From NCBI GenBank assembly GCA_963693085.1, contig OY856412.1, positions 350,492,957-350,556,956 on the forward strand: a stretch of DNA of 64,000 nt, written 5' to 3'. Position 1 is the first letter of the stretch. Every line of letters begins with the position of its first letter. Position numbers and translations under genes: made by a program. Origin of the DNA: Alisma plantago-aquatica (Eukaryota; Streptophyta; Magnoliopsida; Alismatales; Alismataceae). Shown one piece after another: positions 24,480-35,600 of the stretch. The notes under the pieces are model-generated. The model did no database searches and was not told the origin of the DNA. It worked only from the letters and a program-made list of their open reading frames with translations.

Positions 24480-25865
24480 GGGGATGTGCCCCTTCTGCGA
24501 GGCCACGTGCCTCTACACCGGATAGCATAAGGCTTATGGGAGCCATCCTTGCCGCCAATTCCTCCTCTAACACCCTCCTTCTTGGCCAACCTTCTTTGGA
24601 CCATCGCTGGCGACTCCTCCTAGTCGTTCCAGCAACTTCGGCTAGCTCGAGCGTAGCTGAGGCCATAGTTGAGTTCGTGGAGGTGCGGCGGAGATCGTGG
24701 TGGCTCAGTCTAGTGCCGAGAGAGACTAGATCCCGAAGTCAACCCTGGCTCTGACCCTGGTTGGGCTTCACTCACGAGAAATAGAGATCGCAAGGAAGAA
24801 AAAGCAATAGGGGTGAAGACCACTTTTCCCTCATGCTCACACTGACTTGGTAAGGGTATTCTGGCCCTTTTCCGCAAGTTTAATCTCTAGTAAGGTGCGC
24901 GATCATGGGCACTTGGAGCTCGCGTGGTCCTGTGGACCACCGATCGAGCGACCTAGTTTTTTTAGTAGATACTCCTCTCGGTTAAATATTCCAGAAAAAG
25001 GGCTTTTCTTGCTAAAAATGTATCTTTTGATAGAAAACTCGGATGAGAAAAATATATACATAAAAATTGATCAGAAAAATACAAGGAATAATTTTGAAAT
25101 GGTTTGGAAGTCTAAATCAGTATAGTTTTGCAAAAGTGTATATTGTGAATGGAAAAGTATTAATTTGTGGGTATTACCCTAATTAATGATCAGAAATAGA
25201 TTTAATCTTGCAAGTGTGTATATTCAAGCATTATTAGCTGGTTTAATGATTAAGATAGATTGTAACCTATTTTAATGATGGAATTGCAAGGATTAGGGTT
25301 TTAAACCTAATATGTTGATTAAAACCCTTCGAAACCCTAAGTGAGGGAAAAAGGGAAGAAAGGATATAATAATCCAAAAATTAGGGTTTTTGGTGATCTC
25401 AATTTGATCTTAAGATCTTAATAGAAAATAAACTGAGATAATTAGGGTTTGATGGATATTTTGATAAAAGTAAGGTAAAAGTAGTAAAAAGGAAGTGAAA
25501 CCCTAATTATGGTCAAAACCCTAAAAGGAGTAATAACCCTAGAAAACAACTAAGAGTAATAGATCATGATGACATGAGTAATGATAGATATATTAGATGC
25601 CTTTTTCAGGATCAACCTGTGTGTACTTGATTGATTTCTTGATTGGTTGAGTTATTTCTGCATTCAAGTCTGCTTAACAGGTATGTGGTTAATTATGAAT
25701 AGCCGCCTTAGTTTCCTGATGATTTTTCGGATGGTTAATCACATTGAATGCAAATTATCAGTTTGGATGTTCATACTTGCAAATTATAAAGTCATTATGA
25801 TTATCACATTAATAATAGAAGTATGGATTCTCGCACCTACATGCCACCCTGATGGATGATGCCAA

Positions 25866-26040
25866 AGGTCAGGCCCAGATGGGTAGACCAATGGACACCT
25901 TGAGTGGTGACCCCAAGCACCAAGAAGGTGGCCTATGATATTGCATGACTAGTGGGCACCATGAGTGGTGACCCCCAGGCACCAAGATCGGGAATGAGAA
26001 GGTGGCCTTAAGTCATTGGCAAAGGGAACCCTAAGGTGGG
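25866..26040. repeat. Tandem repeat in chromovirus-like LTR
   Basis: Two diverged units of about 75 bp, each with GGACACC or GGGCACC, then GAGTGGTGACCCC, then GCACCAAG and GAAGGTGGCCT. GGGCACC and GGTGACCC in one unit can pair as a short bulged hairpin. The same array is at 46387-46565 in the other LTR. Confidence 0.65.
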
Positions 26041-26497
26041 TATGCCAGGGTTAGGGCAAAGCGATGGAGAATGTCATACTGAAAAGTGTAAATTGGCTTG
26101 TTAATTAATTTGATTGTGATTATTAAATTGTTAGCCATATTTGCAAGGTTTTGGTTGTTCCCACATACCAGTATATTTCAATATACTGATCGACATTTTG
26201 TTTGTCGGCGTTTTAGGAACAACAATTGAAAGAACAAACAGTAAAGTGACACATTGTGGAAAAAGAAATAAAGTGCAAGGAGGATTAGATAGAATAATTT
26301 AAGACTAGGATAGATAGATTTCCCAGGTTTTCAAAGGTAAGTAAAGTTTTAATTTTATACCAAATTCCAGTTAGTTATTAGAATTTCATAATTGTTATTG
26401 ATTATTTGTCGAACCTTTGATCCTGTTAATTGGATAACGGCATCGACCTTTCGGTCTCCCTTAATTGGGGGTTACCGGGAGGCGGGGTCGTTACAAT

Positions 26498-26510
26498 TGG
26501 TATCAGAGCA
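26498..26510 (+). other. Primer binding site, initiator-Met tRNA type
   Basis: TGGTATCAGAGCA begins three bases after the LTR end at 26495. Confidence 0.9.
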
Positions 26511-29500
26511 TAAGTTCCTCAATTAATCTTTAATAATTATTAAATTTTACAAATTCTATAGAAACCAAGGGAGTTATTAGAGGATTGTCTGAAAGACTGA
26601 GGTGTCTAGAAAAGGATCACGTCTGGGGGCTGGCAATATTTTCCTTCGCACCGCTAGTCGGAATATGAGGACTCCCAGATTGTGTGACTGCCTGGCCAAA
26701 GTCTTAGGGTATGAATCGAAATAAGATACCTTTAGGACTCTCTCATCTTGTTCATCCCTTCTCAACTCAAATTCTATGAAGGACCTTAAGGATTAGGATT
26801 TTCTCTCTTTTCCTCACCCTCTTGAGGTATGGGTAAGGTTGATAAGGATTAAGGAATCCTCCATAAAATTAATAAAAAGCATGTAAATAAGATGTCATGG
26901 ACATAAGATTAATAGAGTAAGCGTAAAGGAATAGATACATGCTTAGGTCGTATGACATGAGTTGTCTTTGCCCTCAGGAGAGATCTGAGGATAGACCTCC
27001 TTGGCAGGAGGATGTGTGGAGAGAGTTAGTCTTGGAGGTAGAGACCTCCATTAAAGGTAGAGACCTAGCACATCCTTTGAGTATGATGTTAACCCTAACC
27101 CTAAGTGGAGAGAGAGAGAGAGAGATGACATGATGTCATGGTTGACCGAGTGCTTGGGTGTACATGCCTTTGGGATGCCATAAGAGGTTAGATGACCTAG
27201 TAGCTTTGGAGACCCAACCCTGGAGAGGTTGTGCATGCTAGAGCGAAGGATAGCTCCTTAATGGATGAGGATAGAGGAGAACCTATAGAAACCCTATGGG
27301 ATTATGCAGGTAGGGTATAGCTCACACCCAGAGTGTGTCAGTAGTGTTGACAGTTGAATGAAACCCTAGACAAGGGATCATGATGGATGGCTTATGAGAT
27401 AAGCATAAAGGGTTATGGATGACCATGAGAAAACATAAGTCTAAACATAGTTATCACCTATGTAGAGGTATGCTTGTGAGCTTAATCCTTCATGGAGAAA
27501 GGACCTCTAGTAGTAAAGCTGGATGTGGAGTCAGCTCTATAGAGAGAAAGCAGGACCCAAGCAAGAAGGTTGAAAGCCTAAAACCCCGAGATTTGAGGAA
27601 CAGAGTTGAGGATGATGATAGTGGTAGCCTCGTGCTTGATTCCTAGAGGCTGATGATATCTTGGTTGCCTTTAAAGGAACCAAACCCTAGAGAGAGGATG
27701 ATGCTTCTAGTACCCATGGTATAAGTGGTTACCTGCTGGATGAGATAAAGAGTGCCTTAGACCCTGAGGAGGTTTAAGTAACCAGCTGTGAGGCTTTATC
27801 CCTAGTCAGTTGTCCTTGAGGAGGACTTAACTCTGAAGTGTTGCTTATATAAAAGGATCATGAAAGTACATGTCATACCTTGGACATGCTTGATTCATTG
27901 TGAAGAGATTGAGCACGCAGTTGGACACCCAAAGGTGGACCTAGGGTTCCTAGGCCTAAGAGGGGAAGCAGTGTATCTGATGCTCATGATGAGATTTGAG
28001 TCTCTATAGTTTCGAGCATGGTACTCCTCATGGGTAGAGGTAAAGGAAGTCCCTTAAGTTAAGGGTATGTTTGATGAACCCCTCACAACTAAGTTGGTCT
28101 AATGTTGAGAATGAGAACAAGTGTGACCTTGCATGGTTTAGTAGGAACGCTTGTGCCTTAGTAGTTGTTGGATTAAGCATGCTAATGTGGATGCATACCC
28201 TAAACATAAGGATGTTTGTGACCGCTTTTATAAAGGTGTAGTTTCCTCCCATCCTGGGAGAGGGACACTTTTGTAGGGTGTATACTAGTTTTGTTGGTTT
28301 TTGCGATAACCTAAAGAGGTCTCATATGATCTTGAGAAGCTAAGTGAAAAGTACATGGTATGAGAATGAACTTGTAGACCCATAGATAACCATCTCTAAG
28401 TGCATGTGGATGTGTTACCATGGAGGTAACCAGTATGGGGCCTGACCATGGTATGAGAATGAACCTGTAGACCCATAGATAACCATGTCTAAGTGCATGT
28501 GGATGTGTTACCATGGAGGTAACCAGTATGGGGCCTAACCAAGGTAGGTAGGTTGCCATGACCCCTATGAAGGGATGAAAGTTAGTCATGAATGCAGAGA
28601 GAGATGATGAAGGATTGGTTAAGGTTCTAAGTTGAACATGTACTATGATAGAATCCTAAGTCTATTCAAGGTTCAGGTAGGGATAAGACTGATGAAAGAC
28701 GGAGTTACCTAATTCCCTAGTTGCACATGACCATAGGGTCAGGAGGTAACAACTATCATTGTCTGAGGGCCATGGGTTAGGAGATTGATCACCTTCATGA
28801 ACTCATGGGACCCAAAGGGAAGATGAGTAGGGCACTCTCTGGATGCATAAGGGAAGAGGGATGACCCCAAAAGTGTCGGCACCCTATAGACCTAGAGGAG
28901 ATGACCAAGGATTGTGTGGTGACCCAAGTAGGTTTCAGATCAGTTTTCCATGGAAGTATTTTTTTTTGATATCATGATGTTTGTGATGTGGAGACATGAG
29001 TTGCACATTTCAACTTAGATTTGAAGGTGTACTGGCAAGGTGGGATGTACCATCTCTACTCTTGGAATGGAAAGAACTCTGTATTTGGACGACCACCAAA
29101 TGCTTATTTCTTCTTGTTATGGGAGTGAGAGATAGGACAGTACGCATGCCTTACACCAAGGACAAAGATGATGTAAGTTGGAATGTGGCTACAAGGTATG
29201 AGGATAGAGATGATAACATACCCTGGTGAAGTGAATGATACATGGATGGTTCACAAACACTAAGAGAGGTAGTGTAGTCAGCTTATGAGGATGTTTTATC
29301 AGGAACTATGTGGAATTTGCAAGTTAACCAAGGTCGAGTTCGATCACAGTGAGGATGAGCTTAAAGCTTCTTGATGAAGATAGACTTAGAGTTTGAGATG
29401 AGATGATAAGTATAATACATGGAGGTGTATGCTACCTAACACTTAAGGATGAGAGGTGGTAATGAATGCTCTGGTTGAGATCTAGCTACCTAATTTAGTT

Positions 29501-29870
29501 AGAGGCTAGAAGAAGTTGAGGTTGTTTTGCTAACCTTAAGTTTGAGAAGAAGATGTGTTTTGGCTAACACTCGGATGTAATAAGATATGTTGAACAAGTT
29601 AATGGTTGTTTGGGTAGCCAGTTTAGTCCTTGATGTAGTAAAAGGATGGTGATAGAACCTCAGATACACTTCTTTGGATAGGAAGGTAATAAAACCCTTT
29701 TGAGAGTGGTTTAGGGTTTCCGAGGTATCAAGCTTGAGGAATCATAACAATACAGGAGGTCATGATATACCTTGGTACTACAAAGATAGTAAGTGATGGT
29801 AGCACTCTGGATGCTTAAAACAAAGTTGCATGTAGCATGTGGCCATGCAAGCCAGGAGGTGAAGGATGAA
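26511..29870 (+). pseudogene. Chromovirus-like gag and front of pol, unreadable
   Basis: By position this holds gag, protease, RT and RNase H. No open frame exceeds 92 codons and I cannot place a catalytic motif. A weak RT echo (LKFEKKMCF near 29535-29560, where the family has ...AKFSKCEFW) is the only hint. Segments near 27440-27780 resemble 62740-63100 in the last element of the window, so the two interiors are probably related. A (GA)n run lies at 27106-27124. Confidence 0.5.
28354..28539. repeat. 93-bp tandem duplication
   Basis: Two head-to-tail units of 93 bp, starting CATGGTATGAGAATGAAC at 28354 and 28447, with only a handful of differences. It lies inside the decayed chromovirus-like interior and looks like a local duplication. 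Confidence 0.9.
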
Positions 29871-29879
29871 CACCAGTAA

Positions 29880-30480
29880 CCCAGTGTATCGATATAGAGG
29901 ATAAAAGAGTCGCTGAGGGGGAATGGGAGTTCATCACTATGGATGTTGTGGTAAGTCTCCCTTTAACCCAAAAGGTCAAGATGCAATATGGGTTATGGTA
30001 GATCACCTTACCTAGATAACATGAGAAAGAAAGGAATATTGACAAGAGATAGACTTCGTAGAACTACATAAGAGAGAGAGATGGTTCAACTACACTATGA
30101 TGCGAGTTCAAAAGTTCTTGGGTATGACCAAGGTTCACTTCCATGAGGTGGAAGTGGATACATGAAGAACTTGATGATAGTACAATTTATCACCCCATAC
30201 TAATGGACAATATGATCTAGACTAGAGGGTCTGACGAGAGCATGTGTGCTCATTCAGGGGGATACATAGAGATAGTTATTAATATGTGATGTTAACCACC
30301 ATAGCCTTTATCGGGATGCAAGAAGTCTTATAGAGAGGTTGTGTCAGTCACCACTTCATTAAGATGATGTTGGTGAAGGAGGCCTTGCGAAGGTCAAAAA
30401 AGAACCACAGTGTGTGCAGATGAAGTCGCTTTGATCATGCAATGGCTGAGAGAGAGCCCAGTGGTGACATAAGTCACAAG
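29880..30480 (+). pseudogene. Chromovirus-like integrase remnant
   Basis: WEFITMDVVVSLPL near 29924-29965 is the first-aspartate block of the gypsy integrase core (usually W..I.MDFV..LP). After a frame change DAIWVMVDHLT near 29983-30015 follows, the usual next strand. Further text near 30090-30200 (KFLGMTKVHFHE, then LSPHTNGQYD where SPHTNGQ stands for the YHPQTDGQ block) fits the core end. Stops and frameshifts are frequent; it cannot be active. Confidence 0.75.
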
Positions 30481-30559
30481 TTGATGCAAAGCAGACTGAC
30501 ATGCAGTTCACTGTGGGAGAATATGTGATATAAAAATTCTGACCCCTCTGAGCTACAAC

Positions 30560-30936
30560 TGAGAAAGCTGAGTCCTCGATATATGGGTCCATTTGAGATG
30601 GATTGGTGGATATGGTTGTGTTTATCCTTGCCCCTTAGGATAAAATGATGTATAATGTGTTACATAAGTCCAATCTAGAGCACTATGTGAGGTACCCAAG
30701 CCATGTGTTGAGCCCTGAACCTATTCAGCTTTTGAGAGGCTGAAATGTCCTGAGTCACCTATGAGGGTACGATATACCAAGGTAAGAAAGAACTAAGATG
30801 GAAGAATATGAGAAGATGAAAGTTCTTGGGAAGCACCATGGAAAGGGTGAAGCCACATGGGAGCCCTGATGGATATAAGAAAGGATTTTCCTATTTGTTT
30901 GCTTGCTTGATGGAATTTTGAGGACAAAATTCTTAT
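30560..30936 (+). pseudogene. Chromovirus-like pol C-terminus
   Basis: SPRYMGPFE at 30571-30597, NVLHKSNLEHYVRYPSHVLSPEP at 30654-30720 and KVLGKHHGKGEATWEP near 30817-30865 match, in order, the GPF/Y module and the chromodomain-like tail of plant chromoviruses (...FHVS.L..Y..DPSHVL, ...VKVLW..H..EEATWE...). It ends in ILRTKFL or EDKIL, close to the usual FEDEIF end before the polypurine tract. In the family the tail guides integration toward heterochromatin. Confidence 0.75.
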
Positions 30937-30949
30937 AAGAGGGGAAGGA
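30937..30949 (+). other. Chromovirus-like polypurine tract
   Basis: AAGAGGGGAAGGA directly before the LTR start at 30950. Confidence 0.85.
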
Positions 30950-32482
30950 TGTTACAACCCCAATTTTGGGTTCATTTGGGTGAGAAATGTAATTTCTCAT
31001 AATAAATATAAATGAACAAAAAATGATTGAATGCATGAATTTCGTTTAAAATAGCCTTGTTAATTTATTTGTGGGCTTTATTGGCTATTGGGTCAAATAA
31101 CAAGGAAATTCAATTGGTAAATGAATAATTGAGTTTTTAAGAAAAGAATGATGTGGAAACCTCTATAAGGCAAAAGAGTATAATCCAAAGTTTGATTTTG
31201 TGCCTCTTGGGTTCCAAGGAGTCCAAAGATGCATAGAAAATGCAATAAGAAAATAAAAGATCAATTAAGTATCTCCTTGTTAAGAAAGAAATTGAAAATA
31301 ATGATAAAATGTAGAGAACATGTGGAAAATGGTATAATTGAGTTATCTTAGTGGATTTTAGTATCCAAAGGATTCCTAATGTTAAAAGGAACTCCAAATA
31401 AGGAAAATAAAAGAAAGATAAAGAGAAATACTCAAAAAGAGATATTTTAATAAAGAAAAGGTAAAATAATAAGAAAATGGATGAAAGATAAGGAAAGAGG
31501 TTAAGGAAATATTCCCAAGAGGGGATTTCGAGCCATTAAGGTTCCTTGAGGTTCAAGGAACTCAAAATAATAATTTAACAACAAAGGAAAGAGAAAATAG
31601 GTGAAAAGTAAATATAATTAAGAGATATCTTGCACTTAAAGAAAAGGAACTTTTTATTTGGGAGAATGATCCCAATTTTTGTAGAGCAGTAGATTAAGTC
31701 ATTATGGACTTTCCTTCAAAATTTGGGAGCAATTGGATAATCGGTATGAGAGTTATGATTTTTACAAAATCTCTTAAAAGTGTAAAGGATAAAGGAAATT
31801 TATATTAAACGTCACTTTTGTTTTTGGGCGCATGGCAAGGCAGCCGTTGGATCTGAGATCCAACGGTAGCTTTATTCTCGCCTACCTTGAGTAGGAACAG
31901 GAAAGAAGAACATTTCTTGGGGATTTCCAATCTGATTTCCTTTTTATACGATCAATGAGCAGATCTGGAAGTTGCTTCGATGAAACTGAGAGAGGAAATC
32001 ACTCTGTTTCATCCTAGGTTTTAGTACCTTTGGGAGGGGTACTCTGGAAGCCCCCTTTTCAAGTTTGTTGGTTGGCCGCCTCCATAGCCAGGGGCTATAA
32101 AAGGGGATGTGCCCCTTCTACGAGGCTACATGCCTCTACACCGGATAGCATAAGGCTTATGGGAGCCGTCCTTGCCGCCAATTCCTCCTCTAACACTCTC
32201 CTTCTTGGCCAACCTTTTTTGGACGATCACCGGCGACTCCTCCTAGTCATTCCAGCAACTTCGGCTGGCTTGAGCATAGCTGAGGCCACAGTTGAGTTCG
32301 TGGAGGTGCGGCGGAGATCATGGTGGCTTAGTCTAGTGCCGAGAGAGACTAGATCCCGAAGCCAACCCTGGCACTGACCCTGGTTGGGCTTCACTCGTGA
32401 GAAACAGAGATCGCAAGGAAGAAGAAGCAATAGGGGTAAAGACCCCTTTGCCCTCATGCTCACACTGACCTGGTAAGGGTAT
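30950..32482 (+). repeat. Chromovirus-like 3' LTR, left part
   Basis: Copy of 23329-24856 with few differences. It is cut at GGTAT (32478-32482) by the younger Athila element. Confidence 0.95.
32478..32482. repeat. Target site duplication GGTAT, left copy
   Basis: GGTAT here and at 45385-45389 flank the younger Athila element. In the uninterrupted LTR at 24852-24856 the sequence occurs once. Confidence 0.95.
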
Positions 32483-34074
32483 TGATGCGATGATTTTGAG
32501 TCGCATTTATAGACTTGTTTGATATGTGTTTTATGCATTTATTAGTCATTTTCATGGTTAATGTTGTATAATTCATTCAAGTTGGTCTATGCTACTTATT
32601 TATGTCAAATTCCCATTATTTAAGCATTTTTAGCATTAATTATCGAAAGAATATATTTTTTGTGAATTTATGTGGTTCTGTGTGTTAATTTCAGAAAAAA
32701 CAAGTATCTGTTGCTGTCGATACCATCGACCGGACCACAGGCTACCAGCCGCAAGGACTAGAAGAAAGTTGATACTATCGACAGGGATGTCGATGGTATC
32801 GAGACACCATCAGGTTGATGGCGAGAAGTGCGTCGATACTATCGACCAAAATGTCGATACTATCGACTGGTGGAGCTACAACGACACAAAATCACAAAAT
32901 TGTTGCTACAGGTTCGTCGATACCATCGACCCGCGTCGATGGTATCGAGACGACATCAGGCACTCAGACGAAAGGAAAGAAGGACTGCCGCAATCACGCT
33001 AGGTCGATACCATCGACCCGCGTCGATGGTATCGACACCGTCAGATATGAGTTTGTTTCAGAATGATCTTAATCCGACGACCATGGTTAATTGGCGACCT
33101 AATTTGGGAGATATACCTAATGACGGCGCCCTTGATTGGGGAATCACGTCATTAGTTGTTGCAAACATCCCAGAGAGCAAAGGAGAGAAGAACGGAGCAC
33201 GAGAGCATGCCCCAGCCGATCCGGACGCTGAAGAAGACGAATTCCACCACCGAAAGGCGGCAGAATGCAGATTCCACGCCAAGGATCGATTGGACCTTCT
33301 CTGTTCAGGGGTTTAATCACTCAATCACATCTTTCTTCATGTTTCCCTGTTTCTCTTCCACATTGTATTCTGAGATGAACATGCAGGGCTAATCCCCTTT
33401 ATCTTTAGGACCTGGAGTAGCCCAGGGATTCAGTGTATGATGATTTTAGTAATTCATATCTTATCTCTTAAATCCTTGGTATAATTTCGTGTTCTTCAAT
33501 ATATTGTTATGCTTGATCACCATAATAATAATCTAATGCCCTTAATTGCTTCGAAAGAAGAATTAACGGTTGAAAAGAGACGAAATTTACATTAATTGAA
33601 AAATCCCTTGAACAAGGCGGTGTAAGATTAATGGTGGATACTAAGAGGTCGTTTATAATGCACCTAGTTTAGGGTATAGGTTACTACGACGGTGGAACCG
33701 ACCTAGACATAGGTAGTGAATTGTACCACAACAGTGGGCAATTCTGATTTCAAGCCACTACCCAGATAGAGAGATAAAATTGAGTAGCTATATAGAATTT
33801 AATACAATGAAAACCTGCGGTAAAACCGCAACCCTAAAGATTTCCTTTTGAATTGATTAAACCAACATTTAATCGATTGCTTGTTTTGTTTTGTTTTTAT
33901 TTTCTTTTAATTTTAAACAACAACTCTCAACTTGTTAATCGGATTAGCTGATCACGAGCGATTAGTAGGAGTCCCCGACAATTGCACGTATCCCTGAGTT
34001 CGACTCGGGCCTCACAAAGGCCTGTACTACTCGACACATTCACTTGCGTTTCTGCGCACGGTAAATCTACGTCA
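32483..34074 (+). repeat. Athila 5' LTR (1592 bp)
   Basis: TGATGCG...CTACGTCA, followed by the primer site. About 5 percent of bases differ from the 3' LTR over the last 680 bp by my hand count (about 36 substitutions). A hairpin array is at 32716-33036. Confidence 0.95.
32716..33036. repeat. Hairpin array in Athila 5' LTR
   Basis: GTCGATACCATCGAC at 32716, 32916 and 33003 and its reverse complement GTCGATGGTATCGA(C/G) at 32789, 32935 and 33022. The pairs at 32916-32949 and 33003-33036 are separated by a 4-nt loop. GTCGATACTATCGAC occurs as a direct pair at 32832 and 32853, and a variant is paired at 32768. Confidence 0.95.
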
Positions 34075-34080
34075 AGGTTT

Positions 34081-34098
34081 TGGCGCCGTTTCTGGGGA
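34081..34098 (+). other. Athila-type primer binding site
   Basis: TGGCGCCGTTTCTGGGGA lies six bases after the LTR end. TGGCGCCGTTGYCGGGGA is the usual Athila/Tat site. Confidence 0.9.
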
Positions 34099-34248
34099 TA
34101 CGGAAATTTGTTGGCACTTCGAGTGCTGTGAGCGGCCACTCTAGGCCACCTTTTTTTTAATCATTAAAAAAAAATTCATAACTTATTTTCTAAATATTTG
34201 CAATCGTCAAACACTGTACTATTTTTTTTTAATTTTCAGGTACTGTGC

Positions 34249-35600
34249 ATGGTGCAGACGCGTAGTACTGACTACGCGGGTCGCGTACCCATGGAAGGCA
34301 TTAGACTTCACCAAGTTGATCAAAGCTGGATCAATCTTGTATGTCAGGATATTCAGCACTTGTTTCTTTATAGGCCCCTTGGAAGCGGACGAGGAAGAAG
34401 CCTTGATCTTCTCCCATATTGTCTGTGGCTCGTCTATTTCTTCTTGTTCATGTTTAGATAGTATATCCTCCAGCTCGTCTTGATTATATTCGCCCTCATC
34501 TTCTGGCCCCAGCAGTGGAACCTCTGCACATAAGTCAGATTGTGGAGAATTGTGATATGGTAAAAATTGACAGATTTCCACAAGACGTGCTTTACTTGAA
34601 GTTCTTCCCGAGTTCACTAGCGGGAATTGCACGCGAATGGCTACATAACTTAGACGATGAATATGTGGAGTCTTGGGACCACATGGTGGAGGTCTTCTTT
34701 GAGAGGTTCTTCCCGCCCGAGAAGACCAATGACATGATAAGAAAGATCCACAACTTCACACAACAAGCAGGTGAAACTTATTCTGAGACCTGGGAGAGAT
34801 TTCAGATCATGCTCAGGCGATGCCCGCATCATGGGCTGGATAAGGAGACCCAAGTCAAGATCTTCTATTTTGCTCTCTCTGAGCATGATAGAAGCAACCT
34901 AGATTCAGCCGGTTCCGGATTCTTCTTGAATAACACAGACACTCGATGTTGGGAGATCTTAAAGAATATGACAAAGAAACAATCATGGGGCGAAAGAGGC
35001 GCCGTGTAGCAGGTTCGAGCAGTAGGTGAATCTAAGGCAATAAATGAGTTGAATGAGAAGATGGATCTTCTCGCAAAGAAATTGCTTGCCAAGGAGGATA
35101 CTGAGTCTGAGGACGAGGCTCAAGTGAAATTCATGAGGCAACAACCAGGTTACAGGAACAACGACTATGCGTGGAGGAAGGACAAGAAGTTCTCCTGGAA
35201 GGATCCAAATAACTTCTTGCAGGATCTGGATGCTAAACCCCAGCCAGCTGCGGAGGATAAGAGCACAGAGCTGCTCAATCAAGTTATAATGCAAAACCAA
35301 GAACACATGGCTACTTTCGGCCAACAAATAAAGCAACAAGGGGAGTTCATGAACCAATTCGGGCAGACACTGCAGAGCCATGGGGCTCAAATGAGGACAA
35401 TAGAGACATCTATGGCACAGATGGCTGCGGAGATAGCCAGTTTGAAGAAGTCGGCACATCTAGGTTTCCCGGGAAATACTAATGTTCTAGGAGGGAACCA
35501 ACAAGCAAAGGCCATCTTTATAAGAAGTGGCAAGAAATTGTTAAATCCCAGGGCTGATGAAGCAAGCAAACCCCAAGCTGAAAAAGAAGCTAAAGACACT
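34249..35600 (+). pseudogene. Athila gag with an internal inversion
   Basis: ATG at 34249 opens with MVQTRST, a common gag start; the old copy at 47032 has the same start. From about 34280 to 34515 the gag text reads on the minus strand instead (EEIDEPQTIWEKIK, then ALINLVKSNAFHGYA); on the plus strand gag resumes with EPLHISQIVENCDMVKI. Then come the capsid motifs REWLHNL, ERFFPPEKT, GETYSETWERF and RRCPHHGL (34620-34840), a stop at 35007-35009, and a glutamine-rich C-terminal part without a zinc knuckle. The order in the old copy at 47190-47900 is uninverted. Gag-pol has no separating stop here, so the right end is approximate. Confidence 0.8.

Larger units (their letters stand above)
23329..26495 (+). 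repeat. Chromovirus-like 5' LTR (3167 bp)
   Basis: Full LTR with TG...CA ends. It has an AT-rich left part, a GC-rich centre (about 24400-24950) with a TATA box, a tandem repeat near 25880-26030, and the end CGGTCTCCCTTAATTGGGGG...TTACA. It matches 30950-32482 joined to 45385-47009, with a difference of roughly 3-5 percent by eye. Confidence 0.92.

Noticed and set aside
24407..24754. 115-codon frame, also present at 32030-32377
   Set aside because: It lies in the GC-rich part of the two LTR copies and spans the TATA box, so the LTR transcript would not contain its start. Both copies exist because LTRs are duplicated. No known motif.
27085..27103. TTAACCCTAACCCTAAG, telomere-like
   Set aside because: Only about two units, inside a decayed retrotransposon interior. 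Too short to be telomeric.
32828..33316. 162-codon frame, with a 214-codon counterpart at 43967-44611
   Set aside because: It runs through the LTR hairpin array; the repeated YHRPAS text is the array translated. Not a gene.
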